Below, piece after piece: positions 18,562 to 26,595 of a DNA stretch of 64,000 nucleotides. Source of the DNA: Planctomycetota bacterium (lineage in GTDB: Bacteria; Planctomycetota; Planctomycetia; Pirellulales; Lacipirellulaceae). The position numbers and the translations under genes were made by a program. Every line of letters starts with the position of its first letter. Position 1 is the first letter of the stretch. The notes below the pieces were generated by a model that searched no databases, was not told the DNA's origin, and worked only from the letters and a program-made list of their open reading frames with translations. The stretch is from NCBI GenBank assembly GCA_029781135.1, contig JAKOXH010000010.1, positions 27,022-91,021 on the forward strand, written 5' to 3'.

Positions 18562-18646
18562 TGAACCACGAAGGACACAAAGAGCACGAAGGAATTTGCA
18601 CGGACTTCGTCTGCTGCTTCGTGCTCTTTGTGTCCTTCCTGGTTCA
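18562..18646. repeat. Inverted repeat, GAACCACGAAGGACACAAAG family, copy 1
   Basis: The arms 18562-18591 (TGAACCACGAAGGACAC..) and 18617-18646 (..GTGTCCTTC.TGGTTCA) match over about 28 bases around a 25-base loop. It lies upstream of the 16127 gene and is readable as a spurious peptide. A second pair is at 28814-28992. The rest of the 18515-18854 gap shows no gene. Confidence 0.82.
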
Positions 18647-18854
18647 ATTTCATTCGCCGAAATCCCCATCTTCATTGTCGTAGATTGCCAGACATGGTCA
18701 ACGGAAGTGCGGCGGGCATGCCAGCAACTGGGCACCGATCGTACCGACTATTCGGATGATCCGCCCTGTTCGATTGCCGTGCATTGACACCACGGGCTGA
18801 CTGGGCGAAAACGGGGGCGGCCTTCCACACCGAATCGGCAGCCTCAAAACGATA

Positions 18855-19091
18855 ATGCCCCTGCGTCCTGCCCTCAAAACACTGCTCGCCCTGGCAATCG
18901 CATTACCGATTTTGTACAGCACGCTCGCTGGGGTTCGGTACTTGCTGGTGGGCATGGGCGATGCGGCCGGGGCGGCGATGATCGACCGCGTGGGCGGTAT
19001 GTGCCTGACACTGTGGGCTGTTTCGATTGTGGGCTTGGTGATCGCCACGGCGGCGACGCTGCTGCTCAACAAATTGCCCGGTGATGATTAG
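18855..19091 (+). CDS. Small two-span membrane protein
   Basis: This 78-residue protein has an ATG start. Two hydrophobic segments lie at about residues 8-31 and 48-71 ([20 protein letters not shown]), and the tail is short and acidic. No family is recognised. It precedes purB by 83 bases that contain one repeat arm, so co-transcription with purB is possible but unproven. Confidence 0.55.
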   Translation: MPLRPALKTLLALAIALPILYSTLAGVRYLLVGMGDAAGAAMIDRVGGMCLTLWAVSIVGLVIATAATLLLNKLPGDD

Positions 19092-19110
19092 GTCGATAGG
19101 TGAAACATGC

Positions 19111-19139
19111 TTTAGCGTCGGCGGCCACGCCGAATCTAC
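19111..19139. repeat. TTAGCGTCGGCGGCCACGCC repeat, single copy before purB
   Basis: TTTAGCGTCGGCGGCCACGC followed by CGAATCTACT matches the family at 15996, 36119 and 59088. It lies 34 bases upstream of the purB start, so it forms part of that gene's leader. Confidence 0.65.
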
Positions 19140-19173
19140 TTGCTCCACGCTCAAACACTTACCCCGCATCCCC

Positions 19174-20592
19174 ATGCACGAAACCTACGAAAACCCGCTC
19201 ATCTCTCGCTACGCCTCCCGCGAAATGGCGACGCTCTGGGGAGACCAACGGAAATTCAGCACATGGCGGCGGCTATGGGCCGCGCTGGCCGAGGCGGAAG
19301 CGGAGTTGGGCTTGCCCGTGTCGCCGGCGCAGATCGCGGAACTTCGAGCCCACGCCGACGACATCAATTTCGACGCCGCCCAACAGTACGAGCGCAAACT
19401 GCGGCACGATGTGATGGCCCATGTGCATGCCTACGGCGACCAATGCCCGGCAGCCCGGCCGATCATTCACCTGGGGGCAACGAGTTGCTACGTCACCGAT
19501 AACACCGACCTCATTCTCATGCGCGAAGGTCTGCAAATGGTCGCCCAGCGGCTGGCGGCGGTCATCATCGCCCTGGCGGAGTTCGCGAAGCAGTACCGTG
19601 AGCTGCCGACATTGAGCTTCACGCACCTACAGCCGGCGCAGCCGACGACCGTGGGGCGCCGGGCCTGTTTGTGGGCATATGATTTGGCGCTCGATCTGGC
19701 GGAGGTGGAGCACCGCATTGCGACGCTAAAGGCCCGCAGTGTGAAGGGCACCACTGGCACGCAGGCGAGTTTCCTCGAATTGTTCGACGGCGACCACGCC
19801 AAAGTGCGGCAGCTCGAGCAGCTGGTCGCAAAGAAGATAGGGTTCGACAGCACGTACGCGATCACGGGGCAAACCTACTCGCGGAAGGTCGACGCGCAAG
19901 TGCTCGATGTACTGAGCGGCGTCGCGGCAAGTTCCCATAAGGCGGCGACTGACCTGCGGATTCTGGCTCATCGCAAGGAGATCGAAGAGCCCTTTGAGAA
20001 GGATCAGATTGGCTCGTCGGCAATGGCCTACAAGCGTAACCCGATGCGGAGCGAACGAATTTGTGCTCTCGCCCGGTTCGCGATGAACCTGGCCGGCAAT
20101 GCGGCGGAAACACACGCCACGCAGTGGATGGAACGCACGCTCGACGACAGCGCGAATCGCCGGCTCGTCATTCCGCAAGCGTTTTTGGCCATCGACGCGA
20201 TTCTCATTCTGTACCAGAACGTGGCAACGGGATTAGTCGTTTATCCACAGGTCATCGCCAAGCACCTGCGTGAGGAACTCCCGTTCATGGCAACCGAGAA
20301 CATCCTCATGGCGGCCGTGGCCGCCGGCGGCGACCGCCAGACACTCCACGAACGCATCCGCCAACACAGCCAAGCCGCCGCGGCCGTCGTGAAGGAGCAA
20401 GGCGGGATGAACGACCTCATCGCCCGGCTGAAAGCTGATCCGGCGTTTGCCGGCGCAAATGTGGAAGCCGCGATCGACGCTGCCGGGCTCGTGGGCCGCA
20501 GTCGCGAGCAGGTGGATGAGTTTGTAGTGGAAGTGGTGGCACCGATTCGCCAAAAATATGGCCTGAAAACTTCGGCGGAAGTTCGAGTGTAA
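19174..20592 (+). CDS. purB: Adenylosuccinate lyase
   Basis: This 472-residue enzyme of the fumarase/aspartase superfamily cleaves SAICAR to AICAR and adenylosuccinate to AMP in purine synthesis. The signature [14 protein letters not shown] and the [10 protein letters not shown] and [18 protein letters not shown] region are present. The N-terminus ([24 protein letters not shown]) looks more like animal ADSL than like the Escherichia type. The ATG at 19174 was chosen; the in-frame extension crosses a repeat. Cytoplasmic homotetramer by family knowledge. Confidence 0.95.
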   Translation: MHETYENPLISRYASREMATLWGDQRKFSTWRRLWAALAEAEAELGLPVSPAQIAELRAHADDINFDAAQQYERKLRHDVMAHVHAYGDQCPAARPIIHLGATSCYVTDNTDLILMREGLQMVAQRLAAVIIALAEFAKQYRELPTLSFTHLQPAQPTTVGRRACLWAYDLALDLAEVEHRIATLKARSVKGTTGTQASFLELFDGDHAKVRQLEQLVAKKIGFDSTYAITGQTYSRKVDAQVLDVLSGVAASSHKAATDLRILAHRKEIEEPFEKDQIGSSAMAYKRNPMRSERICALARFAMNLAGNAAETHATQWMERTLDDSANRRLVIPQAFLAIDAILILYQNVATGLVVYPQVIAKHLREELPFMATENILMAAVAAGGDRQTLHERIRQHSQAAAAVVKEQGGMNDLIARLKADPAFAGANVEAAIDAAGLVGRSREQVDEFVVEVVAPIRQKYGLKTSAEVRV

Positions 20593-20653
20593 TTTGCGGG
20601 GATGCGATTCAAATACGTTCCCTTACACCTCACATTCTCTTCGGAAGGATATG

Positions 20654-20734
20654 TCTCACGCAGAGGCGCAGAGTTCGCAGAGTAGCCTTGAACTTGAAAT
20701 CCATCCTCCGCGCTCTCGGCGCCTCTGCGTGAAA
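20654..20734. repeat. Inverted repeat, CTCACGCAGAGGCGCAGAG family, copy 1
   Basis: The left arm TCTCACGCAGAGGCGCAGAG (from 20654) pairs with GCGCCTCTGCGTGAAA (to 20734). It occupies most of the gap between the convergent purB and XRE genes. A larger nested version is at 36933-37163. Confidence 0.75.
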
Positions 20735-20807
20735 CTCTTCCACCAAGACGTTCAGATGAGGTCCAGCGGCGACTGGCGGCGGTGGCGTTTGCCTCGTGCG
20801 CTTCTCG

Positions 20808-21164
20808 TTACGCACCCTTTCTTGGCCGAAAATCAAACCAAAATTCCAGACCGAGCGCTTCGGCATACCGGCTGACCGTGCGTACCGTGGGGTTGGGCGA
20901 TTGATCGTTCTCGAGGCGCGAAATGGCGGCTCGGCTCATGCCCGTCAAGCGCATCATATCGGCCAGACTCAAGCCGCGGCGTTCGCGTTCGGCTTTGAGT
21001 TCGCCCAACATGGCCAGCGCCGAATTCCTGGCAGCAAGCACCGCCCTGCCCTGCTCCAAGATCGCGTCGCGTTCTACTTCCGTTTCCTTGATCGCCGTTC
21101 TCCAACGACGACTCTCGTCGGCTGTCAAATCGCGACGCACACGTTTCGCAAGTCGTTTTGCCAT
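20808..21164 (-). CDS. XRE-family antitoxin-like regulator
   Basis: This 118-residue protein has a helical N-terminal half and a C-terminal helix-turn-helix (RGLSLADMMRLTGMSRAAI, then SRLENDQ), followed by RYAEALGLEFWFDF. It starts with an ATG overlapping the upstream stop by one base (TAATG), so it is translationally coupled to the toxin-like gene. It most likely neutralises that partner and represses their promoter. Confidence 0.82.
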   Translation of the reverse strand: MAKRLAKRVRRDLTADESRRWRTAIKETEVERDAILEQGRAVLAARNSALAMLGELKAERERRGLSLADMMRLTGMSRAAISRLENDQSPNPTVRTVSRYAEALGLEFWFDFRPRKGA

Positions 21165-21385
21165 TACTCCACCTCGTAAGCCGTTACCGGGAGGACCGTC
21201 GTCTTATCCAACATTTCGTACACACAGGCCAAGAACCGCCCGTTCACTTCGCCGAACGCGATCTCGCGGCCCGACGAGCGACTGGTATCCACGGAATCCG
21301 GATCGCAAACGACCGCCTCGAATTCGTCCGGCGAGACATCATGCTCCGCCACATGCTCCTCGATTTCATCGTTCCAAAGGAACAA
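21164..21385 (-). CDS. BrnT-like toxin of a TA pair
   Basis: This 73-residue protein begins MFLWNDEIEEHVAEHDVSP and ends TTVLPVTAYEVE. The W-N-D-E..H start and RSSGRE..FGEVNGRFLACVYE core resemble BrnT, a RelE-fold ribonuclease. It starts with TTG at 21385, directly after a TATTAT hexamer. The toxin-first order and one-base overlap with the XRE gene fit BrnTA/HigBA-type modules. Confidence 0.72.
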   Translation of the reverse strand: MFLWNDEIEEHVAEHDVSPDEFEAVVCDPDSVDTSRSSGREIAFGEVNGRFLACVYEMLDKTTVLPVTAYEVE

Positions 21386-21454
21386 ATAATAGGGCCTGGC
21401 GGTCGCGACTGTCTACATAAATAATAACACGCAATCGAGGGAATTCAAACGCGC

Positions 21455-21958
21455 CTAGATCAAATCCAGCGGCGATTGCCGGCGGTGGCGTTTGCGGCTG
21501 CAGTCGTGGCAAACGCCGCTGATAATGAGGCGGTGGCCGGTGACGCGGAAGTCGTGTTCGCGGGCCACGGCGTCGCGGAGCGTGGCGAGCTCCTCGCTCG
21601 AGAATTCGATGAGCTTGTCGCACATCTGGCAGTACAGGTGGTCGTGCTGCGGGTAGCCGTAATCGTGCTCATAAACGGCCCGACCGCCGAGCGACATTTT
21701 GCGCAACAGGCCGGCTTCGACAAGTTGGTCGAGCGTGCGATAGACGGTGGGCCGGCTGATCTTCTCGCCGTGGTGCCGGCTGGCGTAGGAGTCGATCAGT
21801 TCGTCGGCATTGAAGTGGTCGTGCCGCTCGAAGATGAAATCGACCAAGGCCCGCCGTTGCTGCGTCGTCCGCTTGCCGCGGCTTTGCAGGTACTCCTCGA
21901 ACCGCTCCCGGGGCGAAAGCGAGACCTGAACTTCGCCGAGGGAGAAATCACGAGACAT
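21455..21958 (-). CDS. Fur-family transcriptional regulator
   Basis: This 167-residue DNA-binding regulator has a winged helix (RTTQQRRALVDFIF, ISRPTVYRTLDQLVEAGLL) followed by the metal-binding dimer domain with HDHLYCQMCDKLIEF and a second CxxC-type pair (GVCHDC). This Cys arrangement fits the structural zinc site of Fur/PerR/Zur proteins; the regulated metal cannot be told. I chose the ATG at 21958. The bases immediately upstream are a pyrimidine-rich repeat (CCTCAACCCTTCCC) with no Shine-Dalgarno. Confidence 0.88.
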   Translation of the reverse strand: MSRDFSLGEVQVSLSPRERFEEYLQSRGKRTTQQRRALVDFIFERHDHFNADELIDSYASRHHGEKISRPTVYRTLDQLVEAGLLRKMSLGGRAVYEHDYGYPQHDHLYCQMCDKLIEFSSEELATLRDAVAREHDFRVTGHRLIISGVCHDCSRKRHRRQSPLDLI

Positions 21959-22000
21959 GGGAAGGGTTGAGGGTCGATGGTTGAGAGTTGAGGGCCGGAA
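21959..22000. repeat. Pyrimidine/purine-biased repeat abutting the Fur start codon
   Basis: On the minus strand this reads CTCAACTCTCAACCATCGAC and then CCTCAACCCTTCCC, directly joined to ATG. The same design precedes the EfpL gene (45880-45917) and the ABC permease gene (31217-31256). Confidence 0.6.
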
Positions 22001-22201
22001 GCGCGATTCGGACACGCAGAAGCAGAAAATGACTTGTTGAGACGACTCACAAGCGCGTGAATCGTCACAACTTGTTGTGTGATTCGGCGTTACGGCGCAA
22101 TGCCGCACGCTTATTGATTCTAAGCCGACAGAATGGCAGCGGCAAGATACGCCGAATGGCGGGGGTGCAGCGGTAGCAGCCGGTCTTAAAATGCCGGCTG
22201 G

Positions 22202-22252
22202 TGCGAGTCTCGGAGAGACTCGCCCACGTGGCCGCGTCTCTCCGAGACGCGG
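22202..22252. repeat. Palindromic repeat GCGAGTCTCGGAGAGACTCGC
   Basis: The palindrome at 22202-22224 centres on CTCGGAGAG. A second unit, GCGTCTCTCCGAGACGC, follows at 22234-22252. It ends about 20 bases from the end of the FlgM gene and could serve as its 3' hairpin. Confidence 0.6.
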
Positions 22253-22272
22253 ATGGTACCTTTGCGGCGCGA

Positions 22273-22551
22273 CTACCCAATCTCATCCAACAGTCGGTTA
22301 AGTGCCGCGTCCATCTTTTCGGGCGTTTCGTAGGTGCCGGCGGCGATTTGGTTGCGAATCGAGTTCACCAAGTCGTGGCGGATACCACCCGTTTCGGCAG
22401 CTTGGCTCGCTTCCTGGGCGGCAGCCGAAATTTCCACACGATCGACGCCTCGATTCGCGGCAGCGGCCTGCGTGCCTTGCGTACGTTGCGTGAAGTGCGG
22501 CGCGTTGATTCCGTGGGGTCCATGAGCTTGCGATGGGCCGTAAATTTGCAT
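22273..22551 (-). CDS. flgM: Anti-sigma-28 factor FlgM
   Basis: This 92-residue protein has a flexible Gln/His/Gly-rich N-terminus and a C-terminal FlgM domain: VDRVEISAAAQEASQAAET, then RHDLVNSIRNQIAAGTYETP and ALNRLLDEIG. FlgM holds sigma-28 inactive until the flagellar hook is finished and is then exported. An ATG start follows GGGAG. No flagellar gene is adjacent, so it is an orphan locus in this window. Confidence 0.88.
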   Translation of the reverse strand: MQIYGPSQAHGPHGINAPHFTQRTQGTQAAAANRGVDRVEISAAAQEASQAAETGGIRHDLVNSIRNQIAAGTYETPEKMDAALNRLLDEIG

Positions 22552-23229
22552 GGCAACGTCTCCCGCGTGGGGCGAGTTTGGTGTCGATGGACGGTGTGTT
22601 TCTGGTGCGAACGCCGGGCGTTCGTGTTTCAGGCCGATTTTTGATTAGCTTCGATCAGCCAAACTCGCGAGTGCGAGTGCCAGAGCATTATCAAAATCGA
22701 CCGGGGGTAACCCGGCTTTCCAACAATTTCCGTGAGCGATCAGTCAGCGCTATCACGCGCATTCTACGGTGTATAACGATGATGAGCGAACGGCTCGAAC
22801 AATCGTGTCGGCTAGTCGGTCACGCGTTGGGCCATTGATGCGGGGCCACAACGGGCAACTTGCCGGCGTTGAAAACAATCATCCTACCCGAACCTATCGC
22901 CTGAACTTAATACGCCGTTTGTACCGGCTGGGTTTGCCGGGTCGGGCGACAGACTAGGGCGTTGAAAGATAGGAAAAGCGGGTTTCTGGGTCAAGCCGGG
23001 TCGCGGCGGTGATAGCACCAAGTAGGGTGGGCACCGCCCACCAAAACATGTCGCCGGGGATGTAGCCACGCTCGCCAGAGCGTGGATAGCTGATTCGCAG
23101 AATCCCTAGAGCTCTTCCACCGTCTGGCGACGGTGGCTACAGCGCATTTCGGCCGGAACCTCGGCGGGTCCGGCAGGTTTGATATATTGGGAAAAACAGG
23201 CACCTGGCACGATCCATGAATGCATTCTA
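22552..23229. other. Gene-poor spacer with several repeat units
   Basis: No convincing coding frame lies here. It contains a GTAGGGTGGGCACCGCCCACC hairpin at 23022-23042 and a GTAGCCACGCTCGCCAGAGC..GCTCTTCCACCGTCTGGCG..GTGGCTAC pair at 23062-23140. The first 450 bases (22560-23010) show nothing I can interpret. Confidence 0.5.
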
Positions 23230-23355
23230 CCTCTCGCGGTCAGAATTGAGACGTTTTCGTTTAACCTTGAGCCAACGGCGACGGAAGCATCTTGCATACA
23301 ACGCCGTCGCCGTTGGCTCCGGGTTAAACAATTCAGTCGCACCCGTGCGCGGTAT
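23230..23355 (+). repeat. TTTTCGTTTAACC stem-loop repeat, copy 1
   Basis: The flanks are CTCTCGCGGTCAGAATTGAG, then GTTTAACC..GAGCCAACGGCGACGG, a 19-base loop, CCGTCGCCGTTGGCTC, GGGTTAAAC, TCGCACCCG and GCGGTAT. The 43130-43256 copy has the same flanks in the same order, but its loop matches the reverse complement of this one (15 of 19 bases). The end of this copy overlaps the proposed start of the EF-hand gene. Confidence 0.85.
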
Positions 23356-24253
23356 ACGTCCGCTGGCTGGCGCGTTGATCTCGGCGCTCGTCGCCGTCGG
23401 CGTTGCGTCGGCGGCCGATAACGGCCCGCCACAGTCAGCCGGCAATGCGGCCTTGTTCGACCGCCTTGACGCGAATCACGATGGCTTCATCAAGGGCGAC
23501 GAAGTAGCCAAGGACCAGCACGCGCTTTTCGAGCGTTTGGTGCGAAATGGGGACAAGAACCGCGATTCGGCGTTATCGCGCGAGGAATTCCTGGCCGCCC
23601 TCGTGCCGAGCCGGCCCGAACGACCAATCGAGGAAAGGGAATCCGCCACACTGCCAAATGCCAACGCGGTGCGGTACGTGCTGCTCATGATGGATGCCGA
23701 CCGCAACGCCCGTATCGAAAAGGACGAAGTGCCGAGCCAGTTTCAGTCGGCGTTCGCGACGATGGTCGAACGGTTGGATAAGAACGGCGATGGAAAACTC
23801 GATCGCCAGGAGCTGAGCCGCGGCGGGCCCGCGATGTCGGCGGTGGCAGGGCGGTACGTGCAGCGGCTGGGAATCGACGTCGATGCCGAATTGGCCAAGT
23901 TGAAGAAATCGCAGGGTGCGGCGTTCGATCGGTTCGAGCGTCAGCCGCTACCGCTCCAGGCGTTGCGTAACCCGCAGCAAGCGCGCGAGATGTTCGCCCC
24001 ACTCGATGAAAACGGCGATGGCAAACTCGACGCGGGCGAAGTGCCGGAGCCGCTGCAGCAGCCGTTCAAACGCCTGACGCGGTTGGGCGATCGCGACGGC
24101 GACGGCAAGCTCAACGAGAAAGAGTTCGTCGCCGCGACCGAAATGGCGGCCAAGTTCCTCAAGCAGAGGCAGGACGACGAAATGCAGGCTAGTGAGACGA
24201 ACCGCAATCGTCCCAACAAACGTCGAGTTTCTGGTGATTCCAAGAAACCCTGA
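23345..24253 (+). CDS. Exported protein with six EF-hand-like motifs
   Basis: About 302 residues from the GTG at 23345. A signal peptide (PLAGALISALVAVGVASAAD) is followed by calcium-binding loops: DANHDGFIKGDE, GDKNRDSALSREE, DADRNARIEKDE, DKNGDGKLDRQE, DENGDGKLDAGE and DRDGDGKLNEKE. Most keep D-x-D/N-x-D-G and the final Glu. The tail is basic (RNRPNKRRVSGDSKK). It is probably a periplasmic or surface calcium-binding protein. An ATG at 23216 would add 43 residues encoded by the repeat element, which I think is unlikely. Confidence 0.8.
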   Translation: MRGIRPLAGALISALVAVGVASAADNGPPQSAGNAALFDRLDANHDGFIKGDEVAKDQHALFERLVRNGDKNRDSALSREEFLAALVPSRPERPIEERESATLPNANAVRYVLLMMDADRNARIEKDEVPSQFQSAFATMVERLDKNGDGKLDRQELSRGGPAMSAVAGRYVQRLGIDVDAELAKLKKSQGAAFDRFERQPLPLQALRNPQQAREMFAPLDENGDGKLDAGEVPEPLQQPFKRLTRLGDRDGDGKLNEKEFVAATEMAAKFLKQRQDDEMQASETNRNRPNKRRVSGDSKKP

Positions 24254-24255
24254 AG

Positions 24256-24338
24256 CGTGCCGTGCCCACGGCTCGGCGTGGGCATGTTCGCGCATCGGGA
24301 ACATGCATGGCCACTCCGAGCAGTGGCCATGGCACCCG
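24256..24338 (+). repeat. CCATGGCCACTGCTCGG repeat, opposite orientation
   Basis: GTGCCGTGCCCACGGCTCGG starts the element and CCGAGCAGTGGCCATGGCAC ends it. The reverse complement aligns with 6517-6595. It immediately follows the EF-hand stop codon and may act as a 3' hairpin. Confidence 0.68.
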
Positions 24339-24391
24339 GGTTTCTCGCGCCTCGCCGCTCGCGCCTCGCCCCTCACCTCTCCGCGCGAACC

Positions 24392-24721
24392 ATGAACCTT
24401 GCCAGCATGTCTAGCGTAATAGTTGCAGACCCCCAGGTCGTCGAGACCGGAACAGCCGGCCACCTGGATGCCGCCCTGCGGTTTTTGGGTTGCAGAGAGG
24501 AGACACACATGGCCCCGTTGCCGCCCGCCGATAAGATGGTGTTTGTTGGAATCGACTCACCTTGGCTACCACCGATTACCTTTGGCGTCGAGCCGTATCT
24601 CGAACTGTGCCAGTCGCTCGACCAGGCACTCAAGGAACTCGAAACGCGTTTCCCCTCGCACCGCCGCACAGGCCTCTCGTTGAACGCACGTAACAAACGG
24701 CTAAAACGCCGGCCGAAGTAG
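24392..24721 (+). CDS. Small hypothetical protein
   Basis: About 109 residues from the ATG at 24392; an ATG at 24407 is an alternative. It has no signal peptide or membrane span. Visible segments are SVIVADPQVVETGTAGHLD, KMVFVGIDSPWLPPITFG and LDQALKELETRFPSH, with a very basic tail (NARNKRLKRRPK). Codon use resembles that of its neighbours. I do not recognise a family. It precedes ispH by 143 bases containing an inverted repeat. Confidence 0.5.
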   Translation: MNLASMSSVIVADPQVVETGTAGHLDAALRFLGCREETHMAPLPPADKMVFVGIDSPWLPPITFGVEPYLELCQSLDQALKELETRFPSHRRTGLSLNARNKRLKRRPK

Positions 24722-24739
24722 GCAAATCGAATCTGGATT

Positions 24740-24817
24740 GGAGCCCGCAGCGCGAGCAAGGGCACTCTGCGGTGCGGTGGAAGAACGCACAAATCCCTTG
24801 CTTGCGCTGCGGGCTTC
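24740..24817. repeat. Inverted repeat, GGAGCCCGCAGCGCAAGCAAGG family, copy 1
   Basis: The arms 24740-24763 (GGAGCCCGCAGCGCGAGCAA..) and 24795-24817 (CCCTTGCTTGCGCTGCGGGC) enclose 31 bases. Copies are at 38018-38095 and, split by another element, at 54859-55047. Confidence 0.8.
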
Positions 24818-24864
24818 GATCATCCTCCGAAGACGGTGGTGGGCTACTTGGTTATCATGGGGGA

Positions 24865-25800
24865 ATGAAGGTTCTACTTGCCAGTCCGCGGGGGTTTTGT
24901 GCCGGCGTCAACATGGCGATCGAGTCGCTTGACTTGGCCTTGGCGTCGCTCGAACAGCCGATCTACGTCTATCACGAAATCGTTCACAACAAATACGTCG
25001 TCGAGCACTTTCGTGGCCGGGGCGTGACGTTCGTCAACGATTTGTCTGAAGTGCCGGTCGGCTCGACGCTTCTCTTCAGTGCCCACGGTGTTTCGCCCGA
25101 GATTCGCCGGATTGCGCGCGAGCGAAACTTGCGGGCAATCGACGCCACCTGCCCGCTCGTGACGAAAGTGCATCTGGAGGCGATCAAGTACGCGAGCGCC
25201 GGTTACACGATCCTGCTCATCGGCCACGAAGGGCACGATGAGGTAATCGGCACGATGGGTGAAGCGCCCGAAGCCATTCTGCTGGTCGAAAAGCCGGAGG
25301 ACGTAGCGTCATTGCAGGTGGCCGACGAGCGCAAGGTCGCCTACCTCACGCAGACGACGCTCAGCGTCGACGATGCCAACCGCATCATCAACCGGCTCAA
25401 AGAGCGCTTTCCACACATTGCCGCCCCGCCGAAGGACGACATCTGTTACGCCACACAGAACCGGCAGGAAGCGGTGTCGCTGCTCGCGCGCGAAGCTGAG
25501 CTCGCTATTGTGCTCGGCAGTCAGAACAGCTCGAACAGCCAACGGCTGGCCGAGCTCGCCCGCGAGCGCGGCATTCAGGCGTACCTCGTCGATGGCCCCG
25601 CCGACCTGCAACCAGCGTGGTTCGAAGGTGTGAACACGGTGCTCGTCACGGCCGGTGCGAGCGCGCCCGAGCAAGTGGTCGAGGACTGCCTCGACTGGCT
25701 CCGCGACCGCTTCGGCGCGACCGTCGAACCACGTTCGATTCGCGAAGAAAACGTGTCGTTTCCGCTGCCGCGGGAATTGCGTACGCTTACGAAGGTGTGA
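24865..25800 (+). CDS. ispH: 4-hydroxy-3-methylbut-2-enyl diphosphate reductase
   Basis: This 311-residue [4Fe-4S] enzyme makes IPP and DMAPP in the last step of the MEP isoprenoid pathway. The three cluster cysteines sit in SPRGFCAGV, AIDATCPLV and DDICYATQNRQ. The catalytic Glu and His regions (YVYHEIVHN, FSAHGVSPE, LIGHEGHDE) are present, as is SQNSSNSQRL. The ATG at 24865 follows a GGGGG stretch; TATCAT ends six bases upstream. It is monocistronic or lightly coupled to the next small gene. Confidence 0.96.
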   Translation: MKVLLASPRGFCAGVNMAIESLDLALASLEQPIYVYHEIVHNKYVVEHFRGRGVTFVNDLSEVPVGSTLLFSAHGVSPEIRRIARERNLRAIDATCPLVTKVHLEAIKYASAGYTILLIGHEGHDEVIGTMGEAPEAILLVEKPEDVASLQVADERKVAYLTQTTLSVDDANRIINRLKERFPHIAAPPKDDICYATQNRQEAVSLLAREAELAIVLGSQNSSNSQRLAELARERGIQAYLVDGPADLQPAWFEGVNTVLVTAGASAPEQVVEDCLDWLRDRFGATVEPRSIREENVSFPLPRELRTLTKV

Positions 25801-25834
25801 GTTACACGAAATCGATCAATCGGTGACACTCGCT

Positions 25835-26353
25835 ATGAAAGCCAGCAAAGTCAAATCAGCGCGTGATTCCCACCCCTTCCGGCCGTTTGTACTTTACCTG
25901 GCGGACGGCCGATCAATTCCTGTATTTCGTCGTGAGTATATTTTGACGACGCCCAATGGCCGCACGCTTGTCGTAAGTCAGCCAGACGATGTGTTTGAAA
26001 TCGTTGATGTGAACGATATAGTGGATTTGAAGATCGCGAAACGTTCACGGCAAAATGGCACGCGAACGATTGAGGATCGCAATCAAGGTACTTTCGAGGT
26101 CGACAAGATGACAATAGAACAAATCCGGCGGCTGTATGAAGCGCAGCCTTTCCAGCCGTTTGTTATCCATTTGGCTAGCGGTAGGACGGTTGAAGTTCCA
26201 CATCGCGAATTCATGTGGACCGCGCCAACTGGGCGCACAATCGTCGTCGCGCTGCCGGATGAGTCGGTCGACATTATCGACCTGCTACTCGTGACCGACG
26301 TGGTTCGCCTGCCATCCGCAAATGGTTCGAAAAAACGACGGCGTGACCGCTGA
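25835..26353 (+). CDS. Two-copy small-domain hypothetical protein
   Basis: This 172-residue protein is made of two copies of one domain. RPFVLYLADGRSIPVFRREY at about 15-36 parallels QPFVIHLASGRTVEVPHREF at about 105-126, and each continues with T.PTGRT/NGRT-(L/I)VV and D..DI(V/I)D. The second copy begins at an internal Met (MTIEQIRRLYEAQPF) that looks like the usual start of single-domain planctomycete relatives. So the gene probably arose by tandem duplication and fusion. No function is known to me. It starts 34 bases after ispH on the same strand. Confidence 0.72.
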   Translation: MKASKVKSARDSHPFRPFVLYLADGRSIPVFRREYILTTPNGRTLVVSQPDDVFEIVDVNDIVDLKIAKRSRQNGTRTIEDRNQGTFEVDKMTIEQIRRLYEAQPFQPFVIHLASGRTVEVPHREFMWTAPTGRTIVVALPDESVDIIDLLLVTDVVRLPSANGSKKRRRDR

Positions 26354-26407
26354 GACTCGCCCGACAAACGAAGATACAAGTCTATCCCACTCTGTACGGT
26401 TTCTTTC

Positions 26408-26515
26408 GTCCGCAGATAGCGCAGATTTTCGCAGATGAGCGTTGATGCTTGGCAGCTTAACAAGTCGATCAGGAAAACCCGCTCGTATCTGCGGTCATCT
26501 GCGCCATCTGCGGAC
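26408..26515. repeat. Inverted repeat, GTCCGCAGAT..GCAGAT family, copy 1
   Basis: The left arm 26408-26440 (GTCCGCAGATAGCGCAGATT..) and right arm 26486-26515 (..CATCTGCGCCATCTGCGGAC) each contain three CTGCG-type units. It lies in the 26354-26595 gap between convergent genes. Related pairs are at 36207-36288 and 46591-46804. Confidence 0.8.
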
Positions 26516-26595
26516 AAAAAAAACGCAAATGGAATGCCCCCGATTTCCGCCGCTTACAAAGCGTGCGGCAGCGAAAAAGGGAGATATCCTCATTC

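Noticed and set aside
23206..23222. TGGCAC followed by ATGAA as a sigma-54 promoter
   Set aside because: The -12 GC element is absent, so the match is only half a site.
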